Shown in pieces: positions 24,855-32,448 of a stretch of 41,834 nucleotides of DNA (the stretch's first letter is position 1; every line of letters begins with the position of its first letter). A program made the translations under genes and the position numbers. Origin of the DNA: an uncultured Bacteroidota bacterium (GTDB taxonomy: Bacteria; Bacteroidota; Bacteroidia; JABEUT01); NCBI GenBank assembly GCA_903863935.1, contig CAIPDV010000126.1, forward strand, positions 1-41,834, written 5' to 3'. Below the pieces are notes generated by a model. That model worked only from the letters and a program-made list of their open reading frames with translations. It was not told the origin of the DNA and did not search any database.

Positions 24855-25786
24855 GCTTGTGGTATTGGTTGATTACGCTTTACGGCCGAAATAAAGATCT
24901 CACTCATGGATGGCAGTATCTCCGAAAAGCCAAGTATGGTGCAGGATGGGAGCAAGGTCTGAATTAAGGTATTGGAATTAAGAGCATCCGGTATTTTAAT
25001 TTTCGCCACCGTTAAACTAATCTCAGGCACCATTTCAATCAACTCAAATTTTCCATTCAGTGCGCTCCTGACTGCATCTTCAGAACCCTGAAATTTAACC
25101 TCCCAGGTATGTGCCTTAAAGCTATGTCTTAATTCGGTTACATTCCCTTCCAGTACTGCTTTCGACTGATTTATCAAGGTGATATTGTTGCAAAGTTCTT
25201 CAACTGACGCCATATTATGTGTAGATAAAATGATGGTTGCACCATCTTTTCTCAGGCGCAGTAATTCGCCTTTTATTAACTCCACATTTATCGGGTCAAA
25301 TCCGCTGAAAGGTTCATCCAGTATTAGTAATTTGGGCTCGTGCAGTACGGTAACAATAAATTGCACTTTCTGTTGCATGCCTTTCGATAAGTCCTCTACT
25401 TTTTTATCCCACCAGGTCTGCATTTCAAACTTTATGAACCAGGCTTTCAGTTTAGCTTCAGCATCGGCCTTGTTCATACCTTTCAGTCGAGCAAGATAAA
25501 GTGCCTGCTCGCCAACTTTCATCTTTTTATAAAGCCCTCTTTCCTCCGGCAAATAGCCAATCGATTTGGTATGATCGGCAGAAAGTTTTTCATTGTTGAA
25601 AAGCACTTCGCCGCTATCCGGTGCCGTTATCTGGTTTATGATACGGATCATGGATGTTTTGCCGGCTCCATTGGGGCCGAGCAGTCCATAAATAACCCCT
25701 TCGGGCACTGTAAAACTAACATCGTTAAGCGCAACGTGTTTGGAATACCGCTTAACAATATTTTTTGCTGTAATAATATTACCCAT
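24851..25786 (-). CDS. ABC transporter ATP-binding protein (NatA-like), 311 aa
   Basis: Walker A is GPNGAGKTS (37-45), the signature is LSKGMQQKVQF and Walker B is PKLLILDEPFSGFDP, with the switch histidine in LSTHNMASVEELC. The remaining approximately 90 residues form the C-terminal extension common in NatA-type ATPases (domain DUF4162-like: HTWEVKFQGSEDAV). It is the first gene of a three-gene minus-strand unit with the permease and the glycosyltransferase. No consensus -7 box was seen in the gap in front. Confidence 0.92.
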   Translation of the reverse strand: MGNIITAKNIVKRYSKHVALNDVSFTVPEGVIYGLLGPNGAGKTSMIRIINQITAPDSGEVLFNNEKLSADHTKSIGYLPEERGLYKKMKVGEQALYLARLKGMNKADAEAKLKAWFIKFEMQTWWDKKVEDLSKGMQQKVQFIVTVLHEPKLLILDEPFSGFDPINVELIKGELLRLRKDGATIILSTHNMASVEELCNNITLINQSKAVLEGNVTELRHSFKAHTWEVKFQGSEDAVRSALNGKFELIEMVPEISLTVAKIKIPDALNSNTLIQTLLPSCTILGFSEILPSMSEIFISAVKRNQPIPQA

Positions 25787-25884
25787 TTCTTTTATCTGAA
25801 TATAGGCACGAAAATAGGAAAACTACTGGAATACTTACTGTGTTATTGCAATTGACTGATTTATTGAATTACTATTTTCCTATA

Positions 25885-26670
25885 CTAAGTTCCCAAATTG
25901 CTCTCTATCTTAAATATATATATTCCATTCGGTATCCCTTCAACATTAATTGAGGCACTGTAATCGGTTGGTATTGTTCCGGCATCTTTATTTATAATAA
26001 GCCGACCATCTATACTGTATAAAGAATACTTCAATTCAGATAGCCCTGTTAAATGCATTGTGATACGTGTATGGGCAGGGTTTGGGAATAGTTCAATGTT
26101 TTTATAAGTTGCAATTGCGGTTCCAATGCCCGATAATGTGGTATAGTACACATTCACCTCAAGTGCATTTACCAACATGTGATGGTAGCCTGTGTCTCCA
26201 TGCGCTTGTGTATTCACTTCAATTCCGTTAATAGTAGAACCCGCCGGTATTGAAAAATTAAAATCACGATATCCCTGGCTTATGCTCAATCCCGGATTCG
26301 TAATTTTAAGACGGAAATTTTTATTCGAAAATTCTGAATCAACCCATGCGGTGCGTCCCCACAAATTGGCCGGGCCTCCTGCCAGTCTCCAGGAATCATT
26401 TGTATCGTACGGGCCAATTAACATGGATGACGTGTATGTAAGGCCACCATCCCATGACAGATATAGCCAGGGGCAATTGCAGCCGGCACCATGTGTTACC
26501 GTTGTCCATTGTCCGTCACTAACCATGCCGTTTAACGGATTGGTCCAGCCATGCGGCAAGGCAGTATCCGAAGGGTTCATAAAGCCTGTAGATTGGGCCG
26601 ATGCAATGCCTCCAACAAACAGTATTGACGTAATAACGAGGAAAAATTGACGTGTGATAATTTTTTTCAT
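25885..26670 (-). CDS. T9SS type A cargo protein, sorting domain cut short by a TAG codon, 261 aa
   Basis: A signal peptide (MKKIITRQFFLVITSILFVG...ASAQ) is followed by a beta-rich domain of unknown function with cysteine-tryptophan motifs (GAGCNCPWLYLSWDGG). The C-terminus is a T9SS type A sorting domain: IELFPNPAHTRITMHL, YSLYSIDGRL, then GIPNGIYIFKIESNLGT and a TAG stop. In the same frame beyond the TAG lies YRKIVIQ and a TAA (25861-25863). That is exactly the conserved last strand (K-I-V-x) of the domain. The natural end thus appears to be at 25861, and the TAG removes the last strand. I start at the ATG at 26670 because longer frames begin within the -7 box. Confidence 0.85.
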   Translation of the reverse strand: MKKIITRQFFLVITSILFVGGIASAQSTGFMNPSDTALPHGWTNPLNGMVSDGQWTTVTHGAGCNCPWLYLSWDGGLTYTSSMLIGPYDTNDSWRLAGGPANLWGRTAWVDSEFSNKNFRLKITNPGLSISQGYRDFNFSIPAGSTINGIEVNTQAHGDTGYHHMLVNALEVNVYYTTLSGIGTAIATYKNIELFPNPAHTRITMHLTGLSELKYSLYSIDGRLIINKDAGTIPTDYSASINVEGIPNGIYIFKIESNLGT

Positions 26671-26685
26671 GGATATTTTTTTATG

Positions 26686-26693
26686 CAAATATA
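26686..26693 (-). promoter_or_regulatory. -7 box of the T9SS cargo gene
   Basis: The minus strand reads TATATTTG, an exact TAnnTTTG match, 15 bases before the ATG at 26670. Transcription would begin about 9 bases before the start codon, so the leader is very short. This excludes the longer frame that begins at 26688. Confidence 0.6.
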
Positions 26694-26731
26694 AAAATAG
26701 AATAATTGTAAGAAGTAGTTAAACAACTAGA

Positions 26732-26762
26732 TTTGAACAACCCCTGACTTTTCCTACTTTTA
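26732..26762 (+). promoter_or_regulatory. Promoter of the TPR lipoprotein gene
   Basis: TTTG at 26732-26735, exactly 19 bases, then TACTTTTA at 26755-26762 (seven of eight in the TAnnTTTG box, counting spacer positions) lies 20 bases before the ATG. It is divergent from the T9SS cargo gene promoter. Confidence 0.5.
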
Positions 26763-26782
26763 CAGCCTCAAATAAAGAAACC

Positions 26783-27502
26783 ATGAAAAAGATACTTCTA
26801 TTGCTATTGTGCTCCATACTCATTATTTCATGCGTAGATGCTCAAAATAAATATTTCAGAAAGTCAGACCCCTTAGATACCTCTACCATAGCACCTTTTG
26901 GAGATTATAATAAAGCAATTTCGCTTGATACAAATAATGCATTGGCGTACAAGAACAGGGCCAGAGAAAAGTACCACCTAATGGATTATGATGGAGCCAT
27001 AAATGATTATACTAAAGCTTTAAAAATTAACCCGGATGATGCTTACGGCTGGGATGGACGGGGTGCCGCATTTATAAGGATAAAGGATTATGAAGCTGCC
27101 CTTAGTGACTTTAATAAGGCCATCGCCCTGAACAATAAATTGCCTAATGCTTACTATAACAGGGGCCTGGCAAAAGTTAAATTAAAGATGTATGAAAGTG
27201 CGTTGGATGATATGAATAATGCCGTCGAGTTAGGGTCGACCGATGCTGATACGTATAGTGAAAAGGGGTATATAGAATATCATTTGGATATGTACACAAA
27301 GGCAGATGAAGACTGTTCGAAAGCGATTGCTCAAGATACAGTAACTGAAGCTAACTATATTAACAGGGGAGGAGCCAGGTATATGCTGCATGAATATAAG
27401 GGTGCTTTGAATGATTACAACAAAGCTATTTCCATAAACCCGAAAAATTCCGATGCATATACGGGGCGAGGTATGGTTCTGTCAAAAATGAAAAAAGACT
27501 AA
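26783..27502 (+). CDS. Tetratricopeptide-repeat lipoprotein, 239 aa
   Basis: The N-terminus MKKILLLLLCSILIISCVDA is a signal peptide with a lipobox-like IISC (Cys17), so lipid anchoring is likely. Behind it are about six TPR units of 34 residues, such as ALAYKNRAREKYHLMDYDGA, AYGWDGRGAAFIRIKDYEAA and NAYYNRGLAKVKLKMYESAL, each ending in DYxKAIxxxP-like helices. TPR scaffolds bind other proteins, but no partner can be named from context. The gene is divergent from the T9SS cargo gene and convergent with dnaJ, 12 bases away. Confidence 0.88.
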   Translation: MKKILLLLLCSILIISCVDAQNKYFRKSDPLDTSTIAPFGDYNKAISLDTNNALAYKNRAREKYHLMDYDGAINDYTKALKINPDDAYGWDGRGAAFIRIKDYEAALSDFNKAIALNNKLPNAYYNRGLAKVKLKMYESALDDMNNAVELGSTDADTYSEKGYIEYHLDMYTKADEDCSKAIAQDTVTEANYINRGGARYMLHEYKGALNDYNKAISINPKNSDAYTGRGMVLSKMKKD

Positions 27503-27514
27503 GGTCTTCCGTTT

Positions 27515-28669
27515 TTATTCAAACATTTCGTGGATCCGCTGAAAGAAGCTTTTGTTTTTCTTTCCTGGTTGTGGGTTGAAATTGGGTGATTTGCGCAGTG
27601 TTTCTAAAAGTTTCTTCTCTTCACTGGTAAGGCTTTGAGGGGTCCAGACACATACGTTCACTAAAATGTCTCCTTTGCCATATTGATTCAACCTTGGCAG
27701 CCCTTTACCTTTTAATCGCAATATATTTCCGCTTTGAGTGCCCGCATCAATTTTCACACTCACTTTACTATCAATGGAAGGTACTTCAACGGATGTGCCC
27801 ATGGCAGCATCAGCCATGTTAATATAGAGGTCGTAGTATAAATTTACGCCATTGCGTTTGAGGTGTTCGTGTTCTATTTCTTCAATAAGCACAATCAGGT
27901 CACCCGGTACTCCGCCTCGCTGGGCTGCATTTCCCTGGCCTGAAACCGAGAGTTGCATATTATTTTCAACCCCTGCCGGGATTTTTACACTTATGATTTC
28001 TTCACCATCGGTTATTCCATGGCCATGGCAAACTTTACATTTTTTAGTGATTATCTTTCCCTCGCCATTACAGGTAGGGCAGGGGGTTGTTGTTTGTATT
28101 TGACCTATGAATGTACGTTGAATACGGCTCACATATCCTGACCCATGGCAAGTATTACATGTATTAAAGCCCGAACCTTTCTCGGCACCGGAACCACTAC
28201 ACTCTTTGCATGAAACTTGTTTGTTTACTTTAATTTTTTTCTCAACCCCGTTGGCGATTTCCTGCAAGGTTAATTTCAGCTTTACGCGAAGGTTCGACCC
28301 TCTGTTAACTTGCCTGCCGCCTTGCTGAAAGCCACCTCCGCCGAATCCAAATTCACTTCCGAAAATATCGCCGAAACGGCTGAAAATATCATCCATATTA
28401 CCAAAGCCTCCTCCAAAACCTTGCCCATCAGATGCGGCACTACTGCCCACGCCTGCATGGCCAAAACGATCGTATCGTGCTTTCTTATCGCCATCACTAA
28501 GCACTTCGTATGCTTCAGCAGCTTCTTTGAACCGATCTTCTGATTCTTTATCACCCGGATTACGGTCAGGGTGGTGTTGCAAAGCCTTCTGGCGGTATGC
28601 CTTTTTTATCTCATCAGCCGTTGCATTTTTGTTAACGCCCAGCACTTCATAAAAATCTCTTTTAGCCAT
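27515..28669 (-). CDS. dnaJ: Chaperone DnaJ, 384 aa
   Basis: This is the co-chaperone that delivers substrates to DnaK and stimulates its ATPase. The J domain has the HPD motif (33-35, in [10 protein letters not shown]). It is followed by a glycine/phenylalanine-rich region (about 70-120, [17 protein letters not shown]). The four zinc-binding CxxCxGxG motifs are intact: CKECSGSG (154), CNTCHGSG (171), CPTCNGEG (197) and CKVCHGHG (211). Two C-terminal substrate-binding domains follow. Length is normal for type I DnaJ. grpE lies upstream in the same direction, the usual pairing; dnaK is not in the window. Confidence 0.98.
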   Translation of the reverse strand: MAKRDFYEVLGVNKNATADEIKKAYRQKALQHHPDRNPGDKESEDRFKEAAEAYEVLSDGDKKARYDRFGHAGVGSSAASDGQGFGGGFGNMDDIFSRFGDIFGSEFGFGGGGFQQGGRQVNRGSNLRVKLKLTLQEIANGVEKKIKVNKQVSCKECSGSGAEKGSGFNTCNTCHGSGYVSRIQRTFIGQIQTTTPCPTCNGEGKIITKKCKVCHGHGITDGEEIISVKIPAGVENNMQLSVSGQGNAAQRGGVPGDLIVLIEEIEHEHLKRNGVNLYYDLYINMADAAMGTSVEVPSIDSKVSVKIDAGTQSGNILRLKGKGLPRLNQYGKGDILVNVCVWTPQSLTSEEKKLLETLRKSPNFNPQPGKKNKSFFQRIHEMFE

Positions 28670-28683
28670 GTCTTTTAGTTATG

Positions 28684-28748
28684 AGTTATGAGTTATAAGT
28701 GAAAAACATTCGTAACCAAATTCGCAAAATAACTTATAACTCATAACT
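28684..28748. repeat. Inverted repeat between grpE and dnaJ
   Basis: Bases 28684-28700 and 28732-28748 are perfect 17-base inverted copies of AGTTATGAGTTATAAGT around a 31-base loop. The left arm is extended by a third ATGAGTT copy. It could act as a processing or attenuation hairpin separating grpE from dnaJ. It belongs to a class of short AT-rich heptamer repeats seen in several gaps of this window. Confidence 0.75.
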
Positions 28749-28751
28749 ATT

Positions 28752-29321
28752 TTAATTTGCTACTACCACTTTAGCGTGGCGAATTACTTTTCCGTTCAGC
28801 AGGTATCCTTTTTCAACTACTTCAGCCACTTTTCCTTTCATATCCTCTGATGTTGCCGGGAAATTAGTTATTGCATCATGAAATTCAGGATCAAAAACTT
28901 CACCTTTGGGCTCCATAGTAGTAATACCTTTGGCTGTAAGGGTTGATTTCAATTTTTGATAGATCAGGTCAAGTCCTTCATGAAGTGAGGTGTGTTTGTC
29001 TGAACCTTTATGGGCAGAGTCTTTAGCATCTTTATGATGAGCCAAAGCTCTTTCCATATCATCCATAATTGGCAGGATACTAAGTATAATTTCTTCCCCC
29101 CCATATTTTATCAGATCAGCTTTTTCCTTTTGGGTTCTGCGGCGGAAATTGTCAAATTCGGCATAAAGGCGCAAATATTTTTCGTTTAACTCCTTTACTA
29201 AGGCTTCAAACTTAGCAACCACATCGGCTGCATCCATACTCTCAGTCCCCTCAGCATTTTGTTCTGTGGCTTCAATATTTTCTTGTGTTTCTTCCGGTTT
29301 TTCGTGTTCTTTCTTTCCCAT
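28752..29321 (-). CDS. grpE: Nucleotide exchange factor GrpE, 189 aa
   Basis: GrpE releases ADP from DnaK. The first 45 residues are charged and disordered (KKEHEKPEETQENIEATEQN). A long coiled-coil helix follows (LVKELNEKYLRLYAEFDNFR RRTQKE), and the C-terminal beta wing has GITTMEPKGEVFDPEFHDAI and GKVAEVVEKGYLLNGKVIRHAKV, the GrpE signature. Length is standard. It is the first gene of the grpE-dnaJ pair, preceded by a candidate -7 box. I see no CIRCE or other heat-shock operator. Confidence 0.97.
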   Translation of the reverse strand: MGKKEHEKPEETQENIEATEQNAEGTESMDAADVVAKFEALVKELNEKYLRLYAEFDNFRRRTQKEKADLIKYGGEEIILSILPIMDDMERALAHHKDAKDSAHKGSDKHTSLHEGLDLIYQKLKSTLTAKGITTMEPKGEVFDPEFHDAITNFPATSEDMKGKVAEVVEKGYLLNGKVIRHAKVVVAN

Positions 29322-29404
29322 AATTTATCTTATTGAAGTAAGTACTATATTGATAATCAATAATTCCTAATTCCTAATTATTAATTCCTAATTTAATAGG
29401 CCCG

Positions 29405-29412
29405 CAAATATA
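29405..29412 (-). promoter_or_regulatory. Candidate -7 box of grpE-dnaJ
   Basis: The minus strand reads TATATTTG, an exact TAnnTTTG match. TTTG at 29432-29429 may be the -33 box, though the spacing is 16 rather than 19. It gives a leader of about 75 bases containing a TAATTCC-type tandem repeat (29361-29395). Confidence 0.5.
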
Positions 29413-29470
29413 TCCTCAAAAACCTTGCCAAAGGGTATGAAGTGGAAATAATGGCAGAATAGTATGCGGT

Positions 29471-30094
29471 TTATTCTTCTTCCCCAAACAAACTCAAATT
29501 ACCGCTTTCAAAATCCAGCAGCCAGCGTTTGCGCTTAAGTCCGCCGCCATAGCCAGTCAGGTTTCCATCTTCGCCAATAACGCGGTGGCAGGGCACAATA
29601 ATGGATATTCTGTTAGCACCGTTGGCAGTTCCAACTGCCCTTATGGCACCTAAATTCCCTAAAGCAATAGATTGTTGTTTGTAGGAACGGGTTTCCCCAT
29701 AGGGTATGTCCAATAATTTTTTCCAAACCGCATTTTGGAAGTCGGTTCCTGAAGTTATTAATGCTACATCAAATTTCTTTCGCTTCTTTTCAAAATATTC
29801 GTTCAGTTCTTTTTCTACTTGTTTTAAATGCTTATTTGTACCGGGTTCAATGGTTGCGCGAAGCATCCGTTTTAAATCTTTTAGTTCGGTTACAAAAGCC
29901 CGCCTGTCAATAAATTCAAGCATACAAATGCCATCTTTGGTGGCGCAGGCAAGCATCTTTCCTAAAGGTGTGTCAAGAATTTCGAAGTTAATGATAGTAT
30001 TTCCATCGGTAAATAAAGCTTTGTCATCTATTACCAATTTAGCATCTTGCCTTAATTCATCAAAGGAATCAGCCTTCTTTACTTTTGCTCCCAT
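29471..30094 (-). CDS. ogt: Methylated-DNA--protein-cysteine S-methyltransferase (Ogt/AGT type), 207 aa
   Basis: This repair protein removes alkyl groups from O6-alkylguanine (and O4-alkylthymine) to its own cysteine. The active-site motif IIVPCHRVIG is intact (Cys169), preceded by the helix-turn-helix arginine-finger region GAIRAVGTANGANR and the YGETRSYKQQS segment. The N-terminal ribonuclease-like domain is INFEILDTPLGKMLACATKD. There is no Ada-type zinc domain, so a regulatory role is unlikely. I choose the ATG at 30094 (MGAKVKKAD). The longer start at 30142 would run back into bioA. The gene begins 8 bases after the bioA stop, so the two are probably co-transcribed. Confidence 0.92.
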   Translation of the reverse strand: MGAKVKKADSFDELRQDAKLVIDDKALFTDGNTIINFEILDTPLGKMLACATKDGICMLEFIDRRAFVTELKDLKRMLRATIEPGTNKHLKQVEKELNEYFEKKRKKFDVALITSGTDFQNAVWKKLLDIPYGETRSYKQQSIALGNLGAIRAVGTANGANRISIIVPCHRVIGEDGNLTGYGGGLKRKRWLLDFESGNLSLFGEEE

Positions 30095-30102
30095 TGTGTT
30101 TT

Positions 30103-31392
30103 TTATAAATTGGGTAATAATGATAGCATTTCGTCGGTGCATTTCTCCAATTCTTCAAGCTGAGCTTGATTGATAACATAAGGAGGAATAAAGTAAAGTA
30201 TGTTGCCCAATGGGCGGACAATAATTCCTTTTTTGAGAAAGAAAGATGAGATCTTTCTACCCACTTGATTAAGGTAGTGCGTCCTTTCTTCTGTTTTTAA
30301 TTCCATAGCGAATATTGCCCCTCTGTTTCTGCAATCAATAATAGCAGGATGGTTCTGATATTTCTTTTTCATTCTTTCGAAGAAAGAAGCGATAAACTGT
30401 ACATGCTCAAACAATTCATGTTTTTCAAGTAAATCGAGGCTGGCATTAGCTGCCGCACAGGCAAGAGGATTGGCAGTATAGGAGTGTCCATGATAAAAGG
30501 TTTTGGTTTTATCGTCCGACACAAATGCATCATAAATAAATCCAGCGCAACTGGTAATGCCTAGGGGCATAAATCCCCCGGTAATACCTTTGGAAAGACA
30601 TATTATATCGGGCTTTGTGTTCATATAATTGGATGCCCAGAATTTACCTGTCCGTCCAAAACCTGTCATAACCTCATCGGCTATTGTAATACATTTATGG
30701 GCTTTGCAGAGTTTTAATATTTTTTCCAAAGTCTCTGGTTCATACATCACCATTCCACCCGCACCCTGAATAAGTGGTTCATATATAAATGCGCAAACAT
30801 CTTCGCTTTTTAACGCATGGTCGAATTGCCCCAAACTCGTTTTCTCCATTCCTTTTATTGGAGCAGGAATTAGCTGCACTTCAAATAAAAACGGGGCAAA
30901 AGGATTGTTGAATACATTTCGTTCAGCAACCGACATAGAACCGAAAGTATCGCCATGATATCCGTTTTCAAAAGCAATGATTTTCTTTTTAGGAGTTCCT
31001 ATATTATGCTGATACTGAATAGCCATTTTCAATGCAACTTCAACAGATGTAGAGCCATTATCGGAATAAAATATGCGTGATTGATTGGTCGGCAAGTGGG
31101 AGAGGAGGCGCTCTGCCAGCATGACAGCGGGAGCGTGTGTGAAGTCAGAAAAGGCTACCTGTTCAAGAGTTTTGGCCTGTTCATATATTTTCTCAGCTAT
31201 ATACGGATTGGCGTGTCCGTGTAAATTCACCCACCAGGAAGAAAAGGCATCAATATATTTGTTGCCACTCTCATCAAACAGGTAAACGCCCTCGCCTTTT
31301 ACAATATTAAGAGGATAAGCAGCCTCTTTTTGGTGCGTAAAAGGATGCCAGGTTACTTTGCGGTCGCGTTCTGAAATGTCTGAATTTCCCAT
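30103..31392 (-). CDS. bioA: Adenosylmethionine-8-amino-7-oxononanoate aminotransferase BioA, 429 aa
   Basis: BioA converts KAPA to DAPA in biotin synthesis, using S-adenosylmethionine as amino donor and PLP. The sequence has HPFTHQK near the N-terminus, the substrate-site SSWWVNLHGHANP, the phosphate-binding DNGSTSVEVALKMA, the ENGYHGDTFGSMSV block, the Asp of ADEVMTGFGRTG and the PLP lysine in CLSKGITGGFMPLG (about Lys268). I choose the ATG at 31392 (MGNSDIS); an in-frame TTG nine bases upstream lies inside a TAnnTTTG-like sequence at 31406-31399. The other bio genes are not in the window. Confidence 0.96.
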   Translation of the reverse strand: MGNSDISERDRKVTWHPFTHQKEAAYPLNIVKGEGVYLFDESGNKYIDAFSSWWVNLHGHANPYIAEKIYEQAKTLEQVAFSDFTHAPAVMLAERLLSHLPTNQSRIFYSDNGSTSVEVALKMAIQYQHNIGTPKKKIIAFENGYHGDTFGSMSVAERNVFNNPFAPFLFEVQLIPAPIKGMEKTSLGQFDHALKSEDVCAFIYEPLIQGAGGMVMYEPETLEKILKLCKAHKCITIADEVMTGFGRTGKFWASNYMNTKPDIICLSKGITGGFMPLGITSCAGFIYDAFVSDDKTKTFYHGHSYTANPLACAAANASLDLLEKHELFEHVQFIASFFERMKKKYQNHPAIIDCRNRGAIFAMELKTEERTHYLNQVGRKISSFFLKKGIIVRPLGNILYFIPPYVINQAQLEELEKCTDEMLSLLPNL

Positions 31393-31438
31393 TAAATGCA
31401 AAACTACGTTTTACTTAGTAGATAAGAATGCTAAAAAG

Positions 31439-31990
31439 TTATCTACTTACAGTACTTAGGTAAGTAACCACTTTTTTTTCTTTTTTGGAATATGCTATGT
31501 AATAAAGATTTTCAACCCCAAAGGCGTATGAAAATCCTACAGCCGAAGTGTCTGCTTTTATATCTTCATACGACTCGCCTTCTCCAAACTCTTCCATAAA
31601 AACTGTGTCAGCATCTGTGGCTGCTGGACGCATGAAGTTAACATCGTTAAAAAATAATGATATGGCTTTCTTAATTGTGTCTTCCTTTTGCTTTAATGTA
31701 AATTTTGGATCCTTCATATCATCAACCATATCATACCCAGAAAAAGAATCCACAAAAATTTTGTTTTTATTCTTGGTAAATATTTCGAACACAATTCGTC
31801 CCGATAAGATGGAATCGCCTGTTAGGGTTAATTTAAAAAGGTCTTTAGTTTTTGAATTTGAAAAATAATGTTCGGTGGAATATGCAAGCAATACATTGGA
31901 TTGATGCTTTTTATTAAGGCAACTAAAAAAGCCAAGAGATGAAATGGCTGCAAATAACAAAAAGACAACTGCTTTTATGGACTGATTCAT
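31439..31990 (-). CDS. Putative lipoprotein, 183 aa
   Basis: The family is not recognised. From the ATG at 31990 (MNQSIKAVVFLLFAAISSLG) there is a signal peptide ending in FFSC (Cys about 24), a plausible lipobox, so the product is likely anchored in the cell envelope. The mature part is alpha/beta with a highly acidic patch (EEFGEGESYEDIKAD, about residues 128-142) and a final YYIAYSKKEKKVVTYLSTV strand-like segment. It precedes bioA by 46 bases in the same direction. The 450-base gap to secDF lies upstream. Confidence 0.65.
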   Translation of the reverse strand: MNQSIKAVVFLLFAAISSLGFFSCLNKKHQSNVLLAYSTEHYFSNSKTKDLFKLTLTGDSILSGRIVFEIFTKNKNKIFVDSFSGYDMVDDMKDPKFTLKQKEDTIKKAISLFFNDVNFMRPAATDADTVFMEEFGEGESYEDIKADTSAVGFSYAFGVENLYYIAYSKKEKKVVTYLSTVSR

Positions 31991-31999
31991 ATTTAACAA

Positions 32000-32448
32000 G
32001 ATACAAATAAAGCTATTTTTCGAGTGTAAAATAAAAATCTTTTTAACGCATTGTAAAGTAGCTAAACAAATGTTTGTGTTTTGATAATCAACATGTTATT
32101 GTTTTTGTGTTGATAGTCAGTAATTTATGTCTGTTCCGCCTTTTCAATTCAAGTAATGATCATAATAGCTTCAATTTATAAGGTGTCTGTATAACAAAAA
32201 TAGCATGTTGTAATTGTAATAGCAATATAATCAATATATTACATTAACATGTGTACAGTCTGGAAAACACGTAAAACTGTATAAAAGTGTAAAACAAAAC
32301 TAAAAAGCAGGATATAAAATTAAGGTTGGGATAAAATCATTTTGTCATGTTTCCGGTTATGTGCAATACCATATTCTTACATAAAAAAACAGATTTGGAA
32401 AATGGCAAGCAATAAATTTCTATCTTTGCGCCCCTATAAATAAAAAAA
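32000..32448. other. 450-base gap between divergent lipoprotein and secDF genes
   Basis: This stretch is strongly AT-rich and holds no reading frame I would call a gene. I see the secDF -7 box near its right end, a TAGTTTTG on the minus strand at 32302-32295 and several short direct runs (such as repeated TATTACATTAACATG-like words), but no stable hairpin, tRNA or riboswitch that I recognise. A small RNA gene cannot be excluded. Confidence 0.6.
32421..32428 (+). promoter_or_regulatory. -7 box of secDF
   Basis: TATCTTTG is an exact TAnnTTTG match 20 bases before the secDF ATG. TTTG at 32394-32397 is a possible -33 element with a rather long spacer of 23 bases. Confidence 0.65.

Noticed and set aside
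25814-25880. Inverted ATAGGAAAA/TTTTCCTAT as a terminator
   Set aside because: The arms are nine bases with a loop of about 45 bases and no T run in the right place. The right arm is also the natural 3' coding end of the T9SS cargo gene.
30095-30142. Longer start for the DNA methyltransferase (MHRRNAIIIT)
   Set aside because: It would overlap the bioA end by 40 bases and adds residues unlike the family. The ATG at 30094 fits better.
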